A DNA stretch of 20,066 nucleotides from NCBI GenBank assembly GCA_027858275.1, contig JAQIDA010000154.1, forward strand, positions 1 through 20,066. The letters run 5' to 3'. Below the pieces are notes generated by a model. That model made no database searches. It had not been told where the DNA came from and worked only from the letters and a program-made list of their open reading frames with translations. Below are positions 1 to 6,840 of this stretch, piece after piece. Source of the stretch: Candidatus Kapaibacterium sp. (GTDB lineage Bacteria > Bacteroidota > Ignavibacteria > Kapaibacteriales > UBA2268). Positions within the stretch are counted from its first letter, which is position 1, and every line of letters starts with the position of its first letter. Both the position numbers and the translations under genes were made by a program.

Positions 1-29
1 TTTATATTCTCGAAATACTAAATAAATAT
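1..29. repeat. Left arm of a 29-bp exact inverted repeat
   Basis: Bases 1-29 are the exact reverse complement of 560-588, which encodes YILEILNKY in Fn3-like module 5 of the surface protein. Read on the plus strand this arm encodes the same nine residues and then TGA at 30-32. It lies outside the gene, downstream of its stop. It may continue to the left of the window. Confidence 0.85.
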
Positions 30-115
30 TGAGGCCTATGTCAATACGTCCCTATCGATTTCTACATCTGACTGACATTATTAAATTATCAATTCTTATC
101 AGCCGAGACAGCTTA

Positions 116-3100
116 CTACTCCGCAATAAACTTAAACACATAAGTCATTCCGCCGAGTTCAATCCTTAGAAAATATACAGCCGGAGGTAAATCTCCGTAA
201 GATATTGTGAACTCATTGCCGAATAGATTGCTTGCCTCAGCGGTCATTATCTTGTTTGCGAGCATATCATATATCGTTGCTTTGATATTTGGATTAACAT
301 CTTCGCCGAATTTCAAAATCAGACTGCTATTTTTAGTGTTGTTAGTCATAGTCGGTCTGCCGCTCAGTTCATAGTCATCAACAGAGGACGGGGTCTGAAT
401 TGTGAAAGTTCTGACTTCCGGTCTAGTCACCGGCCCGCGCGAATTCCCGGCACCTACTGTCCATGAATAAGTTTTATTATAATCAAATATTTCAAGTGTA
501 TGCGAATAAGACTCAGCGTTATCTTTAAATACCAGAGTATCCGCAAACATCTTTATCATATATTTATTTAGTATTTCGAGAATATAAAATTCAGCATATT
601 TTGCTGATGACCATTCAAAAGTAATCGCCAAAAGAGTATCTACATAATTATCTTCAGGGGCAATCAATGTGACATCCTCATCTACATGAGGAGTCACGAA
701 ACGGATAGTCCATAATTCAGAGGATGATCCAAAACCTATTGAATTGCCGGCTGTCACAGACCACGAATAAGACTCTCCATATTCAAAGAAATCCAATCTT
801 TCGCTATAAGGCCCCTGATCGTTGTAGGTTAGACTGTCTCTATATATTGAGTCATCTTGATCATTAAATACTTCAAGAATATAAAATTCAGCATTTTCTA
901 CAGAATTCCACTTGAAATCTAAGGCAAGTATTGTAGAAATGCCTCCATTCACCGGCTCAATCAATTCGACTTGCCCGAGAGCTTCAGCCGGCGCTTCTAT
1001 ACTAAATACCCATGATTCTGATGTCGCTCCGAGTCCGTTTGCATTACCGGCTACAACTGTCCAACTATATGATTTTCCGTATTCAAAAACACTGATAGTT
1101 TTTGTTAAAGTATCCGCCGGGACTACATAATAGAGACTGTCTATATATACTACAGACAAATCCTCGTCAAGTACTTCAAGGAAATAATAATCCGCATTCG
1201 CGGCGGCTTTCCATCCAAAAGTAAGTGTCAGCAAAGTATCTGTATAATCGTTTTCAGGATAAATCAATTCTGCCTGATCCGGCAATATAGACGGAGCTTC
1301 AACTGTAAATGTCCTCGTTTCAGATACTGTAGCCAATCCGGATTCATTGCCGGAAGTCACAGTCCAAGTATAGGTCATTCCATATTCAAAAATATCGAGT
1401 GTTATAGCATAAATGTCGGCAGGTTCTGTAAAATACAAACTATCCGAGAACACAACTTCCGCCTGATCATCAATAATTTCAAGAACGTAAAACTCCGCGT
1501 TTGCTGCTGAATCCCAAACAAAAGTCAGTGTAGTGAGAGTGTCAGTATAGTTATCAATCGGCGAAACTAATATTGCTTGTGCCGGCAAAACCGGGGCTGT
1601 GTTTATATCAAAGCTTCTTGATTCTGATTTTGGGCCCATCCCCGCAGAGTTCCCTCCGGAAATATACCATATATACGACCTCTCATATTGAAAAATACTC
1701 AAAGTTTCTGAGTATGGTCCTGATCCGTCAACGTAGATACTGTCGTAATAAACAACAGTCATCTGATCGTCAAAAATTTCAAGGAAATAGAATGTAGCGT
1801 TCGGCACTTCATTCCATTCAAAAGTCACAGTCAAAAGCGTATCCGTATAATTATCTTCAGGCGCGATCAGCACAACCTGTTCAGTCGGAGGCTCCGGGTA
1901 TACGAATTTGAATTTTGTTACATAAGTGTCATTGTTGCCGCCGGCGTGAGATGATTGGTGAGGCGTCCCGCTAATAATTTCGGAAGTTTGAGTTTTGGTA
2001 GTCGTCATACCCGCCATATAAAAACTGCTGTCGATACCGCTGACTGTACCGCAAGAAGCTTCATTTCCTTCGCCGCCAAAGTATGTCGCGTATTGACGCT
2101 GACCGCTCCCGTCAAAAATCGCGAAGAAAGAATCAGTGACTCCGGTCAGTGATGCTTTCATTCCGTTAGAACTTGCAATCGCAGCACCGCTTTTGGTGTT
2201 TCCGGATAAGTATATATAATTATCGATATCGCAGGAAACTTCAGGCGTAAAATCATCTTGTCCGCCGCCGTAATAAGTTCCCCACTGCCTTGTGCCGGCA
2301 GAAGAAAATTTTACAAGATACCCGTCCCAAGCACCGCCGTAGGAAGGCTGATGCGAACCGCTTGTCGCGATTGAGCTGTGGCTTTGAGTAAAACCGCTTG
2401 TGTAAATATTATTATCAGAATCCGTGCAAATTCCGAGACCTTGATCATTCGACCCGGTTCCGTAATAAGTCCCCCACTGACGAACTCCCGCAGCATTAAG
2501 TTTAGCGATAAAAGAGTCGAATTGGTTGCTGCCGCCGAAATTAGGCTGGTGGCTTCCGGATGTAGCGATGCAATTTACAGGAGAAGTACTCATTGTACGA
2601 CCTGTCAAAATTATATTATCATCAGAATCAACGGCAACTTTATTTATATATTCAGAAGCGGTTCCGCCGTAGTAAGTATACCAGATCAAGTCCCCGTCTT
2701 CGGAGAATTTAGTAACAAATCCCTCAACTCCGCCGTTTCGTACAGCTTGATGCGCTCCGTCAGTCGCCATTCCGTTGCTTTCGGTTCTGCCGGCTATGAT
2801 TAAATTGTTGTCACTGTCAACCGCGATTGTATGCGCTTTGTCAAGCTGCCCGCCGCCGAAAAAAGTTCCCCAAAGTCGTTCACCGCCGGAATTGAACTTT
2901 ATGATAAACATATCGAGTCCACCGCCGTTGTTCGGTTGATAAGAGTCAACGTCGCCGTATACTCCCGATTTTGTTATTCTCGATCCGCCCACGGCGTAAA
3001 CATTGCCGTAGCTGTCACAGATCATATCGGTAATATTATCATGAGCGTAACCGCCGACAAAAGTACTCCATTGCCTCTCACCGTTTTTATCAAATTTTGC

Positions 3101-3364
3101 TATATATCCTTCATACGTTCCGGCGTTTTGTGTTTGAAAAGCGTCGGCAGTAGCAATATCATTATTCTTGTTTTGCCCGTCAGTTCGACCGCCGACAAAA
3201 ACATTCCCTAAATGATCTGAGCAAATTGCTCTTGTCAGATCATTCCCTCCACTTCCGAAATATGTACCCCAATTTCGTTCAATATCGGGTAGACCTTCGG
3301 CTGAAAGTGCGAGACTGTTGAGAAAAACAATCATTATTATCAGAGCGGAGAATTTCAATTTCAT
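116..3364 (-). CDS. Secreted SBBP beta-propeller / Fn3-like repeat protein with type IX sorting domain
   Basis: A 1082-residue exported surface protein. A hydrophobic signal peptide (about residues 1-22, ending SLALSA) is followed by seven blade-like SBBP repeats to about residue 480, each with a W-G-T-Y/F-Y/F-G-G core and a later D-S-D-N-x-I-Y/I-x-G strand. Five Fn3-like modules of about 95-100 residues then begin near residues 494, 593, 694, 796 and 894, each opening with L-I/V-x-P-x-(D/N) and containing F-x-W and Y-x-L-E-I/V. The last ~85 residues (ILKFGEDVNPNIKATIYD, then LPPAVYFLRIELGG) match a type A T9SS C-terminal sorting domain, so export by the Por system and surface attachment is likely. 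The biological target is unknown; adhesion or extracellular matrix is only a guess. It ends in TAG, and no terminator is visible downstream. A 29-bp stretch of module 5 recurs inverted at the window edge. Confidence 0.85.
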   Translation of the reverse strand: MKLKFSALIIMIVFLNSLALSAEGLPDIERNWGTYFGSGGNDLTRAICSDHLGNVFVGGRTDGQNKNNDIATADAFQTQNAGTYEGYIAKFDKNGERQWSTFVGGYAHDNITDMICDSYGNVYAVGGSRITKSGVYGDVDSYQPNNGGGLDMFIIKFNSGGERLWGTFFGGGQLDKAHTIAVDSDNNLIIAGRTESNGMATDGAHQAVRNGGVEGFVTKFSEDGDLIWYTYYGGTASEYINKVAVDSDDNIILTGRTMSTSPVNCIATSGSHQPNFGGSNQFDSFIAKLNAAGVRQWGTYYGTGSNDQGLGICTDSDNNIYTSGFTQSHSSIATSGSHQPSYGGAWDGYLVKFSSAGTRQWGTYYGGGQDDFTPEVSCDIDNYIYLSGNTKSGAAIASSNGMKASLTGVTDSFFAIFDGSGQRQYATYFGGEGNEASCGTVSGIDSSFYMAGMTTTKTQTSEIISGTPHQSSHAGGNNDTYVTKFKFVYPEPPTEQVVLIAPEDNYTDTLLTVTFEWNEVPNATFYFLEIFDDQMTVVYYDSIYVDGSGPYSETLSIFQYERSYIWYISGGNSAGMGPKSESRSFDINTAPVLPAQAILVSPIDNYTDTLTTLTFVWDSAANAEFYVLEIIDDQAEVVFSDSLYFTEPADIYAITLDIFEYGMTYTWTVTSGNESGLATVSETRTFTVEAPSILPDQAELIYPENDYTDTLLTLTFGWKAAANADYYFLEVLDEDLSVVYIDSLYYVVPADTLTKTISVFEYGKSYSWTVVAGNANGLGATSESWVFSIEAPAEALGQVELIEPVNGGISTILALDFKWNSVENAEFYILEVFNDQDDSIYRDSLTYNDQGPYSERLDFFEYGESYSWSVTAGNSIGFGSSSELWTIRFVTPHVDEDVTLIAPEDNYVDTLLAITFEWSSAKYAEFYILEILNKYMIKMFADTLVFKDNAESYSHTLEIFDYNKTYSWTVGAGNSRGPVTRPEVRTFTIQTPSSVDDYELSGRPTMTNNTKNSSLILKFGEDVNPNIKATIYDMLANKIMTAEASNLFGNEFTISYGDLPPAVYFLRIELGGMTYVFKFIAE
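560..588. repeat. Right arm of the 29-bp exact inverted repeat, inside the surface-protein gene
   Basis: Exact reverse complement of 1-29. The match ends at 559 (t against the a expected), so it is bounded on this side. It covers residues 926-935 of the surface protein, in the middle of the fifth Fn3-like module. Confidence 0.85.
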
Positions 3365-3454
3365 ATCATTAATCTAATATATTAGCAAACACAAGCGATA
3401 AGAATACAAATTATTTGTGAATTTTACAAATTAATTATTCGCAATACATAAAAA

Positions 3455-3493
3455 AAAGAAATCGCTCTGAAGGTGATTCAGAGCGATTTCTTT
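3455..3493 (-). terminator. Rho-independent terminator after the 78-residue protein gene
   Basis: A perfect 16-bp stem (3455-3470 with 3478-3493) has a 7-base loop. On the minus strand it is followed by a run of U (A-run at 3450-3457 on the plus strand). It lies downstream of the small membrane protein gene and of the synthetase remnant, and upstream of the surface-protein gene. It is homologous to the terminator at 4022-4060. Confidence 0.9.
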
Positions 3494-3514
3494 GAGATCT
3501 GCGACGGAGATTTA

Positions 3515-3586
3515 TTAATCTTGATTAATGCGGATTCTTGCATCCACTGCAATCACATGTTTCTTTGTTCCGAGCAGAGTAAGAAG
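3515..3586 (-). pseudogene. C-terminal remnant of a second ADP-forming acyl-CoA synthetase
   Basis: The minus strand reads LLGTKKHVIAVDARIRI followed by NQD and stop (TAA at 3515-3517). The intact synthetase at 4084-6138 ends LLGTMKHVTAVDARIRV, then EK and stop: 14 of 17 residues identical. An in-frame TGA at 3587-3589 closes the reading frame upstream, there is no start codon, and homology stops there. This is therefore a decayed tail and not a small gene. Codon-level conservation with several synonymous and conservative changes points to an old duplication and not to an assembly duplicate. The adjoining terminator and AT-rich flank are duplicated too. Confidence 0.75.
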
Positions 3587-3603
3587 TCATCTGATGAAGT
3601 GCC

Positions 3604-3840
3604 TTAGCTATATTCCTTTTCAGACTTCTTAGCCAAACGTTTGGTTCTTCTGCGAATACTAATATAATTTCCGGTCAGAATACCTATCAAACATATACCT
3701 ACACTGAACGGGGTTACTTTATCACCATGTCCCATCAAATAAAACGGCAAAGTCATAATAACAGTAGCCAAAAGCATCCAACCGATCCAATATCCGATTC
3801 CGTAACTCGGCACGGATTGATATGATTGTCTGTGTTTCAT
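3604..3840 (-). CDS. Small two-TM membrane protein, unknown function
   Basis: A 78-residue protein with a short polar N-terminus, two predicted membrane helices (about residues 16-36 and 43-62) separated by a short G-H-G-D-K loop, and a very basic C-terminal tail (RRRTKRLAKK). By the positive-inside rule the tail should be cytoplasmic, as would the N-terminus. No family is recognised. No strong Shine-Dalgarno sequence precedes the ATG, which is common in this group. The gene lies between the terminator of the intact synthetase gene (4022-4060) and the decayed synthetase tail, so it is probably transcribed on its own and stops at the terminator 3455-3493. Hydrophobicity pattern and basic tail support a real gene, but a replaced or rearranged fragment cannot be excluded. 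Confidence 0.6.
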   Translation of the reverse strand: MKHRQSYQSVPSYGIGYWIGWMLLATVIMTLPFYLMGHGDKVTPFSVGICLIGILTGNYISIRRRTKRLAKKSEKEYS

Positions 3841-3981
3841 AATTTCACGGCTCTAAAATAAGTTTGTATTCTTTAAACTTCGCTTTTGTCAACCCTGATA
3901 TTGCTGTTATTTTCCCGGCGAAAGCAATGTGCTACTGGTCAAAATATAAATAAATAAAACATATTCTACAAGTATTATTCT

Positions 3982-4143
3982 AAATTATCTGTGAGTTTAA
4001 CAAATGAATAATTTGCAAAAAAAAGAAACCGCTTAAACATAGTGTTCAAGCGGTTTCTTTGTAATCTGGGAGCTAGTGGGTTCCTATTTCTCAACCCTAA
4101 TTCTCGCATCAACAGCCGTTACATGCTTCATAGTACCCAGCAG
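3982..4143 (-). repeat. Diverged direct repeat copy B (intact synthetase tail, terminator and 3' flank)
   Basis: This is the functional counterpart of 3408-3586. It contains the last ~20 codons of the intact synthetase, its stop, its terminator and the AT-rich flank beyond. The two copies are about 570 bp apart. Confidence 0.7.
4022..4060 (-). terminator. Rho-independent terminator of the ADP-forming synthetase gene
   Basis: Stem 4022-4034 pairs with 4048-4060, extended inwards by AACA (4036-4039) with TGTT (4043-4046) around one mismatch and a 3-base loop. On the minus strand it is followed by a U-run (plus-strand A-run 4017-4024). It starts 24 bp after the synthetase stop codon. Confidence 0.9.
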
Positions 4144-6138
4144 AGGATTCAAATCCAATTCCTTAATTTCCGGAGCGGCTTCCAAAAGAGCTGACAATCT
4201 TACGATTATATCCCCGAATTTCGTCTCGTCGACGCCTTCTTGACCGCGAACCCCTTTGATCAAATCATAAGCTTTGATTGAGCGAATCATTGACTCTGCT
4301 TCGTCTTTGCCGAGGGGCGACAGACCGTAGGCTACGTCTTTGAGAACTTCGATGAAAATTCCGCCGAGACCGCATAAAATCATGTGTCCGTAACCCTCTT
4401 CATATTTCGCTCCGACGAATAATTCACGACCGCTGAGCATCGGCTGAAGCATAACGCTTTTTGCTCCTTCAATTGCCATGATTCTTTCAAATTCCGCTTC
4501 GACAGCAGCTTTATCAGCTACGTTCAATGAGATACCGCCGACATCTGATTTGTGAACCGGTCCGACAATTTTCATTACAACGGGATAGCCCATTCCGCCG
4601 GCCTCTTTTGCAGCGTCTGCTTTGTTGTCAACAACCGCCTCGCCTGCGCGATTGATACCGGCAGCGTCCAATAAGCTTTGAATATCCGAAGCGGGTATAT
4701 ATCCGTTATCGGCGTTATCAATGATTGATCTGATTTTCTTTGTGTCTATTTCGGGTAGATTCGCCTCGCCTGCCGGCTTGTGTGTATGATATACTTTAGC
4801 GAGTGCGTTGCCGAGGTTCACTTCTTCGGGGAAGTTAACTCTGCCGTAAGACAAGAATTTAGCAACGGCGTCTTTTGCCTGAATCAATGAAGGAAGCACA
4901 GGATAAACAGGTTTTTTCAATGTTTTCATTTTTTCGTTCATGAGGTCGTACACTTCCGTAACATCGAACAAGCCGGGTGTTCCGAAGATTACCGCTGAGC
5001 CGTCGATATTATCAAATTTTTCATCGACGAAATCGAGGATTGTTCCAAGCTGTTCGGCTGTGCCTGTAGCAAGGAAATCAATAGGATTGCCGACAGCGGA
5101 TCCGTGGAATAAATGTGTCATCAGCTCATCTGCCGCTTCGCCTTCGAGATGAGGCACTTCCATATTGCCTTTTGACAGAGAGTCCGTAAGCATAACGCCC
5201 GGACCGCCGGCGTGAGTAATCACAGCTATATTCTTGCCCGTAAGTTCTTTATGCGAGAAAACTCCTGCCACATAGCACAGTTCTTCTTTGCTGTAGCAAC
5301 GAACGATTCCGGCTTTTCTGAATAATGTATCAACAGCTGAGACAGAACCCGCCAAAGCTCCCGTATGCGAAGAAACCGCTCGAGAACCGGCGTCGGTTGT
5401 TCCTGATTTAATAGCGCAAATCTTGCAACCTTTGTTAATCAAAGAAGCCGCGTGTTTCAAAAGTTTTTTCGGTTGACCGACATTTTCTATATAAATCATT
5501 TTGACTGTTGAGCTTGTTTCCGCATCAAAGGTTTCATCCCAATATTCAAGTACTTCCTCAACACCCATTTGTGCGCTGTTGCCGACTGAATATAAGCTCG
5601 CGAAACTCAATCCCATCGGGATAGCTGTTTCCATGATAAATACAGCAGTCGCTCCGGAACCTGTGACAAAGTCCACACCTTTGGGCTGTAATTTCGGTAT
5701 CGGTCCGGTGAAAGATCCTTTGTATGAAGGAGTTAAAACGCCGACGCAATTAGGGCCGATCAGCGATCCGCCGACTTCGTTTACCACTGCGACGATTTCG
5801 TCTTCGAGCTTTTTGCCTTCTTCACCGATTTCGCTGAATCCGGCGGACAATATAATAAATGCCTTTGTGCCTTTGTTGTAGGCAAGTTCTTTGATTGTAT
5901 CGAGGCAGTATTTTGAGGCAATCGCCAAAATCGCCAGATCAGCTTTTTCCAAACCGGCAACGCTTTTGAAGCATTTCACGCCTTGAATTTCTGATTCTTT
6001 GGGATTTACCGTATATAAGTCACCATCGTAATTTCCGTCGATAATATGCTTCACAACTCTGCCGCCCGGTTTGGACAGTTCGTTCGAGGCTCCCACTATA
6101 ACAATGCTTTTTGGTTCTAACAGTTCTTTTACGATCAT
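4084..6138 (-). CDS. Acyl-CoA (acetate--CoA) synthetase, ADP-forming, fused alpha-beta
   Basis: A 684-residue fused ADP-forming synthetase that interconverts acyl-CoA + ADP + Pi with the free acid + CoA + ATP, giving substrate-level ATP. Residues 1-130 form the CoA-binding Rossmann domain (KSIVIVGAS near 11-18, then GPNCVGVL at 128-135). Residues 150-460 are the succinyl-CoA-ligase-like domains, with the phosphorylated histidine His258 in SSHTGALAGS. Residues from about 470 form an ATP-grasp_5 domain, with YPVVMKIVGPVHKSDVGGI, a glycine-rich CGLGGIFIE segment and an ELDLNPLL terminus. Length fits the fused family. The acetate/propionate/branched-acid preference cannot be read from sequence. 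It could work with the acyl-CoA dehydrogenase at 18871, but they are not linked in an operon. It ends in TAG and has its own terminator; the tail of a paralogue lies downstream. Confidence 0.92.
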   Translation of the reverse strand: MIVKELLEPKSIVIVGASNELSKPGGRVVKHIIDGNYDGDLYTVNPKESEIQGVKCFKSVAGLEKADLAILAIASKYCLDTIKELAYNKGTKAFIILSAGFSEIGEEGKKLEDEIVAVVNEVGGSLIGPNCVGVLTPSYKGSFTGPIPKLQPKGVDFVTGSGATAVFIMETAIPMGLSFASLYSVGNSAQMGVEEVLEYWDETFDAETSSTVKMIYIENVGQPKKLLKHAASLINKGCKICAIKSGTTDAGSRAVSSHTGALAGSVSAVDTLFRKAGIVRCYSKEELCYVAGVFSHKELTGKNIAVITHAGGPGVMLTDSLSKGNMEVPHLEGEAADELMTHLFHGSAVGNPIDFLATGTAEQLGTILDFVDEKFDNIDGSAVIFGTPGLFDVTEVYDLMNEKMKTLKKPVYPVLPSLIQAKDAVAKFLSYGRVNFPEEVNLGNALAKVYHTHKPAGEANLPEIDTKKIRSIIDNADNGYIPASDIQSLLDAAGINRAGEAVVDNKADAAKEAGGMGYPVVMKIVGPVHKSDVGGISLNVADKAAVEAEFERIMAIEGAKSVMLQPMLSGRELFVGAKYEEGYGHMILCGLGGIFIEVLKDVAYGLSPLGKDEAESMIRSIKAYDLIKGVRGQEGVDETKFGDIIVRLSALLEAAPEIKELDLNPLLGTMKHVTAVDARIRVEK

Positions 6139-6187
6139 TATATTAATCCTGATTTTTATGTTTATAGAACTTTGTTTTATTCTTTGT

Positions 6188-6209
6188 TTTCCGGAATGCT
6201 GCCCGGAAA
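6188..6209. other. Short hairpin between TOPRIM-like gene and synthetase gene
   Basis: TTTCCGG (6188-6194) pairs with CCGGAAA (6203-6209) around an 8-base loop, 16 bases after the TOPRIM-like gene's stop. No U-run follows on either strand, so it is not a convincing terminator. It may be a weak or factor-dependent end signal, leaving read-through into the synthetase gene possible. Confidence 0.35.
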
Positions 6210-6225
6210 CCTACGGAAGCTTTAT

Positions 6226-6759
6226 TCAACTCTCAACCGCAAAATACTTCCCCGCGAAATAACGGAAAGACTTGTTCTTTATCGACGCTGTTTCTATGTC
6301 GTATACTTTCAGAATTTCGTGCATAAAATCAATTCTTGATCTGTATTTCCTGTGAAAAATATCGTTGAAATCCTCTTTGGTCATCAGGTCGGTATTTTTT
6401 ATCGCGCTCATTTTCATTTTTCGCGCGGCATTGTCAGACAGTCCCGCCATATACCAGCTCTCAATTTCGATTATCACAATTTCAATCTGATTCAAATCCG
6501 CATTGGAATATACTTTTTGAATGCTTTGTTTTTTCTTATTTACACTATGCTCGAAATCCATATCCGCCGTAAAAATATAATCAAAGCCGAGAGTTTGGAT
6601 GCTTCGCAAAAACAGATTGACTTTTTCCTTGCGCCACTGCCGATACTTAATTATCTCAACATCATCATACTTCTCAAGCAATTTCGGTGCAATCGCGCTT
6701 TTGAAAAACCGCTCGTCATCATTGCCTTCGACGAATATATATATCTTTTTTAGTTTCAT
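6226..6759 (-). CDS. Stand-alone TOPRIM-like protein (DUF4276/DUF4435/RloB-like), partner of the ATPase
   Basis: A 177-residue protein. Its pattern is that of a minimal TOPRIM-fold nuclease: an N-terminal strand ending in VEGNDDERFF with Glu11, a TADMDFE strand carrying Asp66-x-Asp68, and a later IEIESWYMAG segment (Glu98, Glu100, Trp102) resembling the E-x-W region of DUF4276 and RloB proteins. These acidic residues are where metal-binding TOPRIM side chains would lie. No signal peptide or TM helix is seen, so it should be cytoplasmic. It lies 81 bp downstream of the AAA ATPase gene on the same strand. That arrangement recalls AriA-AriB (PARIS) and split OLD/GajA nucleases, in which the ATPase controls a TOPRIM effector. 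The effector role is inferred; the exact Pfam assignment needs a profile search. Confidence 0.65.
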   Translation of the reverse strand: MKLKKIYIFVEGNDDERFFKSAIAPKLLEKYDDVEIIKYRQWRKEKVNLFLRSIQTLGFDYIFTADMDFEHSVNKKKQSIQKVYSNADLNQIEIVIIEIESWYMAGLSDNAARKMKMSAIKNTDLMTKEDFNDIFHRKYRSRIDFMHEILKVYDIETASIKNKSFRYFAGKYFAVES

Positions 6760-6796
6760 TTTGTTTCCGAGATTAAAATTTAACGCTCTTCTCTTC

Positions 6797-6828
6797 GATG
6801 TCTGACACTTTCTTGAGTGTCTGACATC
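6797..6828. repeat. Palindromic element between ATPase and TOPRIM-like genes
   Basis: GATGTC-T-GACACT (6797-6809) pairs with AGTGTC-T-GACATC (6816-6828) around a 6-base loop: 12 base pairs plus one central T-T mismatch. It also consists of two copies of the palindromic 9-mer TGTCTGACA (6799-6807 and 6818-6826) centred 19 bp apart, about two helical turns. It begins 12 bases after the ATPase stop codon. There is no U-run on the minus strand. Its core matches, in inverted orientation, the hairpin at 8203-8225. Confidence 0.75.
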
Positions 6829-6840
6829 TTCTTTTGCTTC

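Larger units (their letters stand above)
3408..3586 (-). repeat. Diverged direct repeat copy A (synthetase tail, terminator and 3' flank)
   Basis: Aligns with 3982-4143 in the same orientation. Both copies have an AAATTAT-y-TGTGA stretch, an A-run, a hairpin opening AAAGAAA-y-CGCT, about 22-24 bp of linker, a stop codon, and the last codons of an ADP-forming synthetase. Copy A has small insertions and many substitutions, so the duplication is old. Confidence 0.7.

Noticed and set aside
2378..3211. Two plus-strand open frames (141 and 126 codons) opposite the surface-protein gene
   Set aside because: They are antisense to the repetitive propeller blades, whose composition keeps stop codons rare on the other strand; no domain features.
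5501..5881. 126-codon plus-strand frame
   Set aside because: Antisense to the strongly supported ADP-forming synthetase.
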